Origin: Lutibacter sp.
GTDB taxonomy: Bacteria > Bacteroidota > Bacteroidia > Flavobacteriales > Flavobacteriaceae
Direction: 5' to 3'
Length of the DNA stretch: 64,000 nucleotides
NCBI GenBank assembly: GCA_021647265.1
Contig: JAKIVA010000010.1
Span: 1 to 64,000 of the forward strand
Made by a program: the position numbers and the translations under genes. The notes below the pieces were generated by a model that saw only the letters and a program-made list of their open reading frames with translations, was not told the DNA's origin and searched no databases. This document shows positions 8,737 to 16,111 of this stretch, piece after piece; the stretch's first letter is position 1; each line of letters begins with the position of its first letter.

Positions 8737-8741
8737 AAATA
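8734..8741 (-). promoter_or_regulatory. Predicted -7 box for the Fic gene
   Basis: On the minus strand this reads TATTTTTG, matching the Bacteroidota consensus TAnnTTTG. It overlaps the last three bases of the second operator copy and would give a leader of roughly 20 nt before the ATG at 8709. No clear TTG box is seen at the usual upstream distance. Confidence 0.5.
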
Positions 8742-8808
8742 ATATCATTTAATCTATAAATCTAATTTTTTACGATTTTTTTTAATTGGGGACAACAGGT
8801 TTTTATAA

Positions 8809-8853
8809 GATTTGTGCGACCTAAAATCCGTAGGATTTTCGGCAGTGCAAATC
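8809..8853. repeat. Structured hairpin repeat between Fic and EndoU genes
   Basis: The inner stem AAAATCC (8823-8829) pairs perfectly with GGATTTT (8833-8839) around a 3-nt loop. An outer stem GATTTG (8809-8814) pairs with CAAATC (8848-8853), with a partly paired GC-richer bulge between. There is no U-tract, so it is not a standard terminator. It lies just beyond the 3' inverted repeat that closes the EndoU unit. Nothing else is recognised in the gap 8710-8938 apart from this, the operator and the inverted repeat. Confidence 0.55.
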
Positions 8854-8920
8854 GTTTGTTAATATGTTTATAAGTTTCCTAATTATAATTAGTTCAAAAT
8901 TAAGCATAAATTTTATACGG

Positions 8921-8930
8921 TGTTAGGCAC
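8921..8930. repeat. Inverted repeat IR-1 flanking the EndoU gene
   Basis: TGTTAGGCAC, the exact reverse complement of 9634-9643. It lies 8 bp beyond the stop codon of the EndoU-like gene. GTTAGGC fits the GTTRRRY box of integron attC sites, but no matching second half (L'' and L' arms) is visible, so a true attC is not shown. Confidence 0.6.
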
Positions 8931-8938
8931 TGGATTTA

Positions 8939-9598
8939 TTATTCTAATAGAAGATAAATTGATTTGATTTTGTTATTAATACTAATTATCTTAACTTTTA
9001 TTCCTGATTCAGTTGTAGACGTATATACATTGTTGCTATCGATTTTCTTTTCTTTACTGTTTATTGCATAAACACATTCGTGAAATAATTGATGAATGCT
9101 CCAATTTAATGGAAATAATGTAGTCGGTTTATCTCTTTTTATCCATTCATTAGTTTTTTTGTCACAGTATTCAATTTCAGCTTCAATAATTCCGTTTGAC
9201 TTATTTTGATTTACAATCTTTATTATTCTTACTCTCTCCTTATCAAAATAATGTACACCCGAAACTTTTCCTTTCTTGACTTCTCCTCTTACGCAATGTT
9301 CAAATACATTTATAAAATCTTTATTGACACTAAAGTCTTCTTTAGTAAAAATAAAGTCCTTAACTACGCTGATGTTTTTGTCAAGACACACTTGTTGGGC
9401 TCTTTTTGGGTTTCTCAATAATAGATTTCTAAAAATGGTAGATTTTTTTCTTAAAGTAGGTAAATCATTAAAAGGTCCTTCTCCTTCAGTAAAATCAATC
9501 GTATAAATCGCTGGTATTTTTTCTATGCTTACTCCAGGTTTTAGTCCCTGTTTATCGTTTATAAAGGTGTTTTTGTTTATGTAAAATTTATATTCCAA
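8939..9598 (-). CDS. Solitary EndoU-type ribonuclease-like protein
   Basis: A 219-residue protein with no signal peptide. The C-terminal 125 residues have the order of motifs of the bacterial EndoU RNase domain: FEHCVRGE with His101, SGVHYF with His116, a Lys-rich strand before TTLFPLNWS (about 150-167), and YTSTTESGI (192-200) in place of the usual Y[ST]xTxSG loop. These match the His-His-Lys plus Thr/Tyr active site of CdiA-CT-type EndoU toxins. The first 90 residues are unassigned. The only usable start is TTG at 9598; the frame is open upstream to a TAG inside the flanking inverted repeat. EndoU domains normally sit at the end of large secreted toxins, so a free-standing gene without an adjacent immunity gene is odd. 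Family call is from motif recall only. Confidence 0.6.
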   Translation of the reverse strand: MEYKFYINKNTFINDKQGLKPGVSIEKIPAIYTIDFTEGEGPFNDLPTLRKKSTIFRNLLLRNPKRAQQVCLDKNISVVKDFIFTKEDFSVNKDFINVFEHCVRGEVKKGKVSGVHYFDKERVRIIKIVNQNKSNGIIEAEIEYCDKKTNEWIKRDKPTTLFPLNWSIHQLFHECVYAINSKEKKIDSNNVYTSTTESGIKVKIISINNKIKSIYLLLE

Positions 9599-9633
9599 AG
9601 TATTATTACAATCTAAAGTGATTTTTCTTGCTT

Positions 9634-9643
9634 GTGCCTAACA
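9634..9643. repeat. Inverted repeat IR-2 flanking the EndoU gene
   Basis: GTGCCTAACA, the perfect partner of IR-1 at 8921-8930. The pair brackets a 723-bp unit holding only the EndoU-like gene. GCCTAAC matches the RYYYAAC box of attC sites; this may be a gene cassette or a mobile-element remnant. Confidence 0.6.
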
Positions 9644-9973
9644 ACTTATATAATCACCTTCAATAATGTAATTCCATGATATTCACACGATAACAGCCAT
9701 ACGTTTTGTTTGTATTCCGTTTTATATGTCGTACCAATCTATTAAAATATACCTTTTAAAGGAGATATATAATCTCTATTTTTTAACTAAAAAAGAGGCT
9801 GTTTAAAAAGTTACAAAATTTGTCATTCTGAACCTACCTGACTGGCAGGAAAGTTTATTTCAGAATCTCACTATACTGGTTTATCAATCATTATGAGAAC
9901 ATGAAACAGGTTCACATAAATAACACTTTTTAGATAGCCTTTTGTAAATTAAGATTTTTTCTTAAATACAATA
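9644..9973. other. Intergenic region between EndoU unit and dnaN
   Basis: No coding sequence is supported here. Going right from IR-2 there is about 145 bp without recognised signal, then the palindromic element at 9791-9944, then a short AT-rich spacer before the dnaN stop codon. The region may be the outer boundary of the accessory patch that starts at the Fic gene. Confidence 0.5.
9791..9944. repeat. MITE-like palindromic element, copy A
   Basis: A 154-bp element with imperfect terminal inverted repeats: AAAAGAGGCTGTTTAAAAAG at 9791-9810, against a right arm at 9922-9944 whose complement reads CAAAAGGCTATCTAAAAAGTG. The interior carries GTCATTCTGAA and TTTCAGAATCTCA modules. Copy B at 16691-16833 has the same termini and the same GTCAT(T)CTGAA module. 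There is no open reading frame. The structure suggests a non-autonomous mobile repeat or a large RNA hairpin. Confidence 0.65.
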
Positions 9974-11092
9974 TTAACTATTTAACATTACAGGCATTAC
10001 CAGCATTGTAATATTTTCACCTTCTTCAACGCCATCAATTGGTGTTAAAATTCCGGCTCTATTAGGTAAAGACATTTCAATTAAAATTTCATTGGAAGTT
10101 AAATTGCTTAACATTTCAGTTAAAAAACGTGAGTTAAAACCAATTTGTAAGTCGTCTCCTTGATAATCACAAACCAAACGCTCTTCAGCTTTGTTTGAAT
10201 AGTCTAAATCTTCAGCTGAAATATTTAATTCGGTTCCAGCCATTTTCAAACGGATTTGATGTGTTGTTTTACTGGAGAAAATAGATACGCGTTTCACTGA
10301 ATTTAAAAATGTACCTCTATCAACAGTTAATTTATTTGGATTTTCTTTAGGAATAACCGCTTCATAGTTGGGATATTTTCCATCAATCAATCTACAAACC
10401 AATATTACATTGTCAAATGTAAATTTTGCATTTGCATCATTGTATTCAATAGTTACATCACTTTCTACATTACCTAAAATTCCTTTTAATAAGTTCAAAG
10501 GTTTTTTGGGCATTATAAATTCGGCAGTATCATTTCCTGTAATATCTGTTCTTGAGTATTTAACTAATTTATGAGCATCGGTAGCAACAAAAGTTAGGCT
10601 TTCAGGAGTAAATTGAAAAAATACACCACTCATTACAGGTCTTAAATCATCATTTCCTGCGGCAAATATTGTTTTAGAAATTGCTGTTGCTAAAACAGTA
10701 CCTGGTATAATTGTAGTATTTGGAGATTCTATTGAAATAGCTTTTGGAAATTCATTTCCATCAAAATAAGCCATATCATATTTACCCTGACTTGAACTAA
10801 TTTCAACCGTATTATTTTCCTCAGTTTTAAAGGTTAGTGGTTGATTTGGAAATGTTTTTAAGGTATCTAACAATAAACGCGCTGAAATAGCTGCAGATCC
10901 TTCAGAGTCAGATTCAACATCAATAGTTGTGCTCATGGTGGTTTCTAAATCTGAAGCAGATATCTTTAACTCGTTTTGGTTTAATTCAAATAAGAAATTA
11001 TCCAAAATAGGTAATGTATTACTGTTATTGATAACACCACCTAAAATTTGAAGCTGTTTTAATAATTGACTACTTGATACAATAAATTTCAT
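9974..11092 (-). CDS. dnaN: DNA polymerase III subunit beta (sliding clamp)
   Basis: A 372-residue protein that dimerises into the ring clamp tethering DNA polymerase III. Three repeated clamp domains of about 120 residues each cover the full length; typical landmarks are MKFIVSSSQLLKQLQ at the N-terminus, GNDDLRPVMSGVFF in domain 2 and the C-terminal VMPVMLN, which corresponds to the M-P-M/L partner-binding edge. Length is as expected. It stands alone, not beside dnaA or recF, which is the dispersed arrangement seen in Bacteroidota. A -7 box is at 11120-11127. Confidence 0.97.
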   Translation of the reverse strand: MKFIVSSSQLLKQLQILGGVINNSNTLPILDNFLFELNQNELKISASDLETTMSTTIDVESDSEGSAAISARLLLDTLKTFPNQPLTFKTEENNTVEISSSQGKYDMAYFDGNEFPKAISIESPNTTIIPGTVLATAISKTIFAAGNDDLRPVMSGVFFQFTPESLTFVATDAHKLVKYSRTDITGNDTAEFIMPKKPLNLLKGILGNVESDVTIEYNDANAKFTFDNVILVCRLIDGKYPNYEAVIPKENPNKLTVDRGTFLNSVKRVSIFSSKTTHQIRLKMAGTELNISAEDLDYSNKAEERLVCDYQGDDLQIGFNSRFLTEMLSNLTSNEILIEMSLPNRAGILTPIDGVEEGENITMLVMPVMLNS

Positions 11093-11119
11093 CTACGATT
11101 ATTTTAATGGAATGAATTA

Positions 11120-11127
11120 CAAATATA
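11120..11127 (-). promoter_or_regulatory. Predicted -7 box for dnaN
   Basis: The minus strand reads TATATTTG, a full match to TAnnTTTG, 28 bp before the dnaN ATG. No clear TTG element was seen upstream at 19-20 bp. Confidence 0.5.
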
Positions 11128-11283
11128 TTCTAAAAAAGTTGTTTTAAAAAAGATATTTATTAACAGTTTGTAACTAAAAATTATTAACTAAAGATACGCT
11201 AAATAAATATGAAATATAACAGCTATAAAAGTTATAATTATGTTAATTAATAGTGATGAAATATGAAGTCTTAAATTTAATTT

Positions 11284-11291
11284 TATATTTG
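11284..11291 (+). promoter_or_regulatory. Predicted -7 box for the PIG-L/symporter operon
   Basis: TATATTTG, a full match to TAnnTTTG, 28 bp before the ATG at 11320. Together with the dnaN box it makes the 11093-11319 gap a divergent promoter region; the rest of the gap is plain AT-rich sequence. Confidence 0.5.
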
Positions 11292-11319
11292 TTTACACTA
11301 CTAAATAATTAAATTTTAT

Positions 11320-13830
11320 ATGAAAAATATACGATCATTAGTATTCCTGTTATTTTTTTGTCCTTTTATAATTTTAGCACAGGCACCAAAAAAACTTACT
11401 TCAGGAGAGATTTACACATCTATTCAAAAACTTAATTTTTTAGGAAGCATTTTATATATTGGAGCTCACCCCGATGATGAAAATACGCGGTTAATCTCAT
11501 ATTTTGCTAACAATGTTAAAGCACAAACTGCCTATTTGAGTTTAACCAGAGGAGATGGAGGACAAAATTTAATAGGCTCAGAAATTAGAGAACTTTTAGG
11601 TGTTATTAGAACTCAGGAATTATTGGCAGCTAGAAAAATTGATGGAGGTCAACAATTTTTTACACGGGCAAATGATTTTGGATATTCAAAACACCCAGAT
11701 GAAACACTGAAAATTTGGGATAAAAAGGAAGTTTTAAACGACGTTGTTTCGGTTATTCGAAAATTCAAACCAGATGTTATTGTTAATAGATTTAATCATA
11801 GAACACCGGGTACAACACATGGTCATCATACAGCTTCTGCAATGTTAAGTGTAGCAGCTTTCAATTTAGCTTCAGATAAAAATTATAAAACACATTTGAA
11901 AAATGATGCTATTTGGCAACCAAAACGTTTATTTTTTAATACTTCATGGTGGTTTTATGGAAGTGAAGAAAAATTTAATGAAGCCGATAAAACAAACTTA
12001 TTAAGTATGGATATTGGTGCTTTTTATAAAATTAAGGGATTGTCTAACAGTGAAATAGCTTCTTTAAGTAGAAGTCAACACCAATCACAAGGCTTTGGGA
12101 GTACAGGAACCAGAGGAAGCCAAATAGAATATTTAGAGTTGTTAAAAGGTGATTATCCTTCAAATAAAAATATTTTTAATGGAATTGATACCACTTGGGG
12201 TAGAGTTAGTGGAGGAGAGGCAATAGGGAAAATATTAAATAAAGTTGAAAAAGAATTTAATTTTAAAAATCCTTCCGAAAGTATTCCTGAACTAATTAAA
12301 GCATATCAATTAATTTATAAATTAAAAGATAATCACTGGAGAAATATTAAACTAAATGAAATAAAAGAAATAATTGCCGCCTGTGCAGGTTTGTATTTGG
12401 AAGCGGTTGCTACAGAATCAAATGCTTCACCTAATAGTCTGGTAGCTGTGAATATTGAAGCAATCAATAGAAGTTTAACTAAAATTTTATTGAATTCAGT
12501 GTTAATTTTACCAGAACAAAAGGAAATTATAGGTTCAGTAGCGCTGTTGAATAATAAGGATTATAAAAAAAAGGTATCAATTTACATACCTTCTGAAGAA
12601 AAATATACTTCGCCATATTGGTTGCTTGAAAAAGGAAGTTTAGGAATGTATCATGTGAATAATATAAATTACATAGGTTTACCTGAAACACCACATTCAA
12701 TAAAAGTGAAATTTAATGTACAATTTGAAGATGTGGTTATTCCATTTTACAGAGAGGTTGTTTATAAATATACCAACCCAGTTAAAGGTGAAGTATATAA
12801 ACCTTTTGAAATTTTACCTGAAGTTTCAGCTTCATTTGATGAGAAGGTGTATGTTTTTTCAAACAGAAAACCCCAAAAGGTAACAGTTAAAATAAAGTCA
12901 ATTAAAGAAAATTTAAAAGGAGAATTAAAATTATCTATTCCAAAAGGATGGCGTTTTTCACCTACAAACTATGTGTTTAATTTGATTCAAAAAGGTGAGG
13001 AGCAACGTTTTAATTTTGAAATAATTCCCCCATTGAATCAATCAGAGGGAGTAATATCTCCAATTGTTGAAGTTGGAAACAAAATATATACAAATGAGTT
13101 AATTGAGATTGATTACAGTCATATTCCTTTTCAATCTGTAATAATGCCTTCAGAAGCAAAAGTTGTCCGATTAAATATTCATAAAAAGGGACAACTAATA
13201 GGATACATTCAAGGAGCCGGAGATGCAATTCCAACAAGCTTACGTCAAATAGGATACACCGTTGTTGAATTAAAAAATAGAGACATTACTCCAGAAAAAT
13301 TAAAGAATTTTGATGCCGTAATTCTAGGGATAAGAGCTTATAATACAAATGACAGAGCTAAATTTTATCAAAAATATTTACATAATTATGTGAGAGATGG
13401 AGGAACGCTAATTGTGCAATACAATACGAACAGAAGATTAAAAGTGAAAGAGGTAGCGCCTTATTCGTTAAAATTATCTAAAGATAGGGTTACCAATGAA
13501 AATGCTGAAGTTAGCATAATTATGCCTTCCCATGAAATATTAAATTACCCAAACAAAATAACTAAAGATGATTTTAAAGGTTGGGTACAGGAAAGAGGTT
13601 TGTATTTTCCAAATGAATGGGATAGTCATTTCAAAGCAGTTTTGAGTATGAATGATATTGATGAACCTGCTAAAAAAGGTAGCTTATTAATTGCAAAATA
13701 TGGAGAAGGGAATTTTATTTATACTGGACTTAGTTTTTTTAGAGAATTACCAGCTGGTGTGCCCGGAGCTTATAAATTATTTGCAAATATGATTTCAATA
13801 GGTAAGAATAATATACAATTAAATAATTAG
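11320..13830 (+). CDS. Secreted PIG-L family deacetylase with C-terminal GATase1-like domain
   Basis: An 836-residue protein with a signal peptide (residues 1-21, cut after ILAQ). The PIG-L/LmbE domain begins at about 35; GAHPDDENTRL at 48-58 supplies the zinc-binding His/Asp residues and RFNHRTPGTTHGHHTAS the remaining metal ligand region. PIG-L enzymes remove acetyl groups from N-acetylglucosamine-containing substrates. A middle region of beta-rich sequence (about 430-600) is followed by a class I glutamine amidotransferase-like (ThuA-type) fold at about 610-830 (GYTVVELKNRDIT...FDAVILGIRAYN). It is followed within 2 bp by a 34-aa peptide and then a symporter, pointing to deacetylation and uptake of an amino sugar. 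Confidence 0.85.
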   Translation: MKNIRSLVFLLFFCPFIILAQAPKKLTSGEIYTSIQKLNFLGSILYIGAHPDDENTRLISYFANNVKAQTAYLSLTRGDGGQNLIGSEIRELLGVIRTQELLAARKIDGGQQFFTRANDFGYSKHPDETLKIWDKKEVLNDVVSVIRKFKPDVIVNRFNHRTPGTTHGHHTASAMLSVAAFNLASDKNYKTHLKNDAIWQPKRLFFNTSWWFYGSEEKFNEADKTNLLSMDIGAFYKIKGLSNSEIASLSRSQHQSQGFGSTGTRGSQIEYLELLKGDYPSNKNIFNGIDTTWGRVSGGEAIGKILNKVEKEFNFKNPSESIPELIKAYQLIYKLKDNHWRNIKLNEIKEIIAACAGLYLEAVATESNASPNSLVAVNIEAINRSLTKILLNSVLILPEQKEIIGSVALLNNKDYKKKVSIYIPSEEKYTSPYWLLEKGSLGMYHVNNINYIGLPETPHSIKVKFNVQFEDVVIPFYREVVYKYTNPVKGEVYKPFEILPEVSASFDEKVYVFSNRKPQKVTVKIKSIKENLKGELKLSIPKGWRFSPTNYVFNLIQKGEEQRFNFEIIPPLNQSEGVISPIVEVGNKIYTNELIEIDYSHIPFQSVIMPSEAKVVRLNIHKKGQLIGYIQGAGDAIPTSLRQIGYTVVELKNRDITPEKLKNFDAVILGIRAYNTNDRAKFYQKYLHNYVRDGGTLIVQYNTNRRLKVKEVAPYSLKLSKDRVTNENAEVSIIMPSHEILNYPNKITKDDFKGWVQERGLYFPNEWDSHFKAVLSMNDIDEPAKKGSLLIAKYGEGNFIYTGLSFFRELPAGVPGAYKLFANMISIGKNNIQLNN

Positions 13831-13832
13831 AG

Positions 13833-13937
13833 ATGGAAAAGCAAAAATTTAGTTGGAAAAAAGAGTATACTATGGTTCTAATTGCCAATGCAGTTTACAT
13901 TGTATTATTCTATATCATAATGAAAATCTATTCATAA
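13833..13937 (+). CDS. 34-aa single-pass membrane peptide
   Basis: A short gene with ATG at 13833 and TAA at 13935-13937. The peptide has a basic, aromatic N-terminus (MEKQKFSWKKEYTM), one hydrophobic helix of about 17 residues (VLIANAVYIVLFYIIM) and a short KIYS tail, so it should be an inner-membrane protein with its N-terminus in the cytoplasm. It starts 2 bp after the deacetylase stop and ends 3 bp before the symporter ATG, with the same AGAGATGGA context before both starts. Its conserved spacing in the operon argues that it is real; it may be an accessory subunit of the symporter. Function is unknown. Confidence 0.7.
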   Translation: MEKQKFSWKKEYTMVLIANAVYIVLFYIIMKIYS

Positions 13938-13940
13938 GAG

Positions 13941-15614
13941 ATGGAACAATTAGACTGGGTTATACTTATAGGAACATTGTTATTTATAGTATCGTATGGT
14001 GCGTGGAAAACACGAGGAAGTAAAAATGTAACGGACTATATAAAGGGAGGTAATGAAGCAAAATGGTGGACTATAGGTTTGTCTGTTATGGCAACTCAGG
14101 CAAGTGCTATTACTTTTTTATCAACTCCCGGACAAGCATTTCATAGCGGTATGGGTTTTGTGCAATTCTACTTTGGATTACCCATTGCAATGGTGGTTAT
14201 TTGCTTGGTTTTTATTCCTATTTATCACAGATTAAAAGTTTTTACAGCTTATGAATATTTAGAAACTCGTTTTGATTTAAAAACACGTAGTTTGGCAGCT
14301 ATTTTGTTCTTAATTCAGCGAGGTTTAGCTGCTGGAATTACCATTTTTGCTCCAGCCATTATTTTATCAGCAGTATTGGGTTGGGATTTAACAACCTTAA
14401 ATGTTATAATTGGAACTTTAGTCATTATTTATACAGTTAGCGGAGGTACAAAAGCCGTAAGTGTTACTCAAAAACACCAAATGACAGTAATATTTGTGGG
14501 AATGTTTATAGCATTTTACTTAATTGTAAGTTATTTACCAGCTGACATTACCTTTTCTAAAGCATTAAAAATTGCCGGAGCAAGTGGTAAAATGGATGTC
14601 TTAGATTTTTCATTTAATTTAGATAATAGGTATACGTTTTGGAGCGGAATTATTGGAGGAAGTTTTTTAGCACTCTCTTATTTTGGTACAGACCAAAGTC
14701 AGGTACAGCGTTATTTATCAGGGAAATCTGTAAAAGAAATGCAGTTAGGACTTGTTTTTAACGGATTGTTAAAGGTTCCAATGCAATTCTTTATCTTATT
14801 GGTTGGAGTTATGGTTTTTGTATTTTATCAGTTCAATGCTTCACCTTTAAATTTTAATCCTGCTGCAACAAAGATTGTTCATAATTCAGAATATGCTTCT
14901 GAATATAAAGTGTTGGAAAACAAACATAAAGAAATTGAGTTAAAGAAAGCCAAAGTAAATTTGAATTACGGAGCAAATTTAAATAACAAGGCATTAGTGA
15001 AAGAAATTCAAGAGTTGAATTTTTTGGAAGATAAAAATAGAGAAGAAGCTAAAAAAATTATAAAAAAAGCCGATGCATCGGCTGAAACAAATGATAAAGA
15101 TTATGTTTTTATCCATTTTATCTTAAATAATTTACCAAGAGGGTTGATAGGTTTGTTATTAGCTGTAATTTTATCTGCAGCAATGTCAAGTACTGCCTCT
15201 GAATTAAATGCGTTGGCTGGTACAACAGCTATAGATTTATACAAAAGAAATGTGAGTACTGAAAAGTCAGATCAGCATTATGTAAAAGCATCAAAGTGGT
15301 TTACCCTTGGTTGGGGAATTATTGCTATATTTGTAGCTAGTTTCGCTAATTTATTTGATAACCTAATACAATTGGTAAATATTATTGGCTCTATTTTTTA
15401 TGGAAATGTACTTGGAATTTTCTTATTGGCATTTTTTATAAAATTTGTTAAAAGTAATGCTGTTTTTGTGGCGGCACTTATTACTCAGGGTATTGTAATT
15501 ATTGGCTGGTGGTTTGATTGGATGCCTTATTTGTGGTTGAACTTGTTTGGGTGTTTGCTAGTAATAATTTTGGCAATGCTAATTCAAAGCTTTAAGTTTG
15601 TAAATACTAAATAA
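13941..15614 (+). CDS. Sodium:solute symporter (SSS family) with large inserted loop
   Basis: A 557-residue inner-membrane transporter. The SSS pattern is clear: an N-terminal helix, GLSVMATQASAITFLSTPGQAF (46-67), YTVSGGTKAVSVTQ (164-177), ALSYFGTDQSQVQRYLSGKS (244-263) and, after the loop, LSAAMSSTASELNALAGTTAIDLYKR, which carries the Na+-site small residues. Between about residues 300 and 388 there is a charged, Lys/Glu-rich soluble stretch, probably helical, that interrupts the membrane core. Substrate is unknown; the upstream deacetylase suggests a sugar or amino-sugar product. Co-transcribed with the two genes before it. Confidence 0.88.
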   Translation: MEQLDWVILIGTLLFIVSYGAWKTRGSKNVTDYIKGGNEAKWWTIGLSVMATQASAITFLSTPGQAFHSGMGFVQFYFGLPIAMVVICLVFIPIYHRLKVFTAYEYLETRFDLKTRSLAAILFLIQRGLAAGITIFAPAIILSAVLGWDLTTLNVIIGTLVIIYTVSGGTKAVSVTQKHQMTVIFVGMFIAFYLIVSYLPADITFSKALKIAGASGKMDVLDFSFNLDNRYTFWSGIIGGSFLALSYFGTDQSQVQRYLSGKSVKEMQLGLVFNGLLKVPMQFFILLVGVMVFVFYQFNASPLNFNPAATKIVHNSEYASEYKVLENKHKEIELKKAKVNLNYGANLNNKALVKEIQELNFLEDKNREEAKKIIKKADASAETNDKDYVFIHFILNNLPRGLIGLLLAVILSAAMSSTASELNALAGTTAIDLYKRNVSTEKSDQHYVKASKWFTLGWGIIAIFVASFANLFDNLIQLVNIIGSIFYGNVLGIFLLAFFIKFVKSNAVFVAALITQGIVIIGWWFDWMPYLWLNLFGCLLVIILAMLIQSFKFVNTK

Positions 15615-15682
15615 GATGAGTTTTCGTTTAAACAAAATAGGTGTAAATTACAGTAATAATTTTAGTTAATAGAGTTTTGTAA

Positions 15683-16066
15683 ATGGGGCTAATTAAACAA
15701 ATATTATTTAAGAGTGTATTAGTTGTAATATTACTTCATGCACTTATTCCGCATAGGCATTATGACGAGATGAGTGCAAAAGAACATTTTGCACTTCATC
15801 AAAATAATGATAATATTTTTGATTTAGTAAAAATATTCTTTCATGAAAATAATGATGAAAGTCTAGATAATTTACTATTTGCCCAGTTTAATATTCAAAA
15901 AACAACTCAAAATAAAATACCAATTTTAAACGAAGAATTTAAAGGAGGTATTAATGTAGAAAATAAACTTCTTCAAAAGAATATAGCTCCTTCCAATGTA
16001 TGTTATATACCTATTTTTATTAATGCGAATGGTTTAAGAGGTCCACCTAAAATACCTGTAATATAA
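15683..16066 (+). CDS. Hypothetical membrane-anchored protein
   Basis: A 127-residue protein I do not recognise. A single hydrophobic segment at residues 8-22 (KSVLVVILLHALIPH) is followed by His-rich HRHY and KEHFALHQ, then a polar, Asn-rich body ending in FINANGLRGPPKIPVI. The remainder should lie outside the cytoplasm. Small His-rich proteins of this shape occur in flavobacteria near metal-handling genes, but no metal transporter is beside it here. It lies 68 bp after the symporter and 45 bp before the next gene on the same strand, so it may be in the same transcript. Confidence 0.6.
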   Translation: MGLIKQILFKSVLVVILLHALIPHRHYDEMSAKEHFALHQNNDNIFDLVKIFFHENNDESLDNLLFAQFNIQKTTQNKIPILNEEFKGGINVENKLLQKNIAPSNVCYIPIFINANGLRGPPKIPVI

Positions 16067-16111
16067 AATCATAAACTATTAATAATAAATTAAAATATAA
16101 AATATATAATT

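Noticed and set aside
9206..9506. Two overlapping plus-strand frames opposite the EndoU-like gene
   Set aside because: Neither has a recognisable family; both are AT-rich antisense frames. Considered as possible immunity genes and rejected because they overlap the EndoU coding sequence rather than stand beside it.
8921..9650. Complete integron attC site at the EndoU flanks
   Set aside because: Only GTTAGGC/GCCTAAC boxes are present; the paired L boxes and closing R box at a normal distance were not found, and no integrase gene is in the window.
11093..11319. DnaA boxes or replication origin beside dnaN
   Set aside because: TTATTAACA-like 9-mers occur, but with two mismatches to TTATCCACA, and no cluster of boxes or unwinding element is clear.
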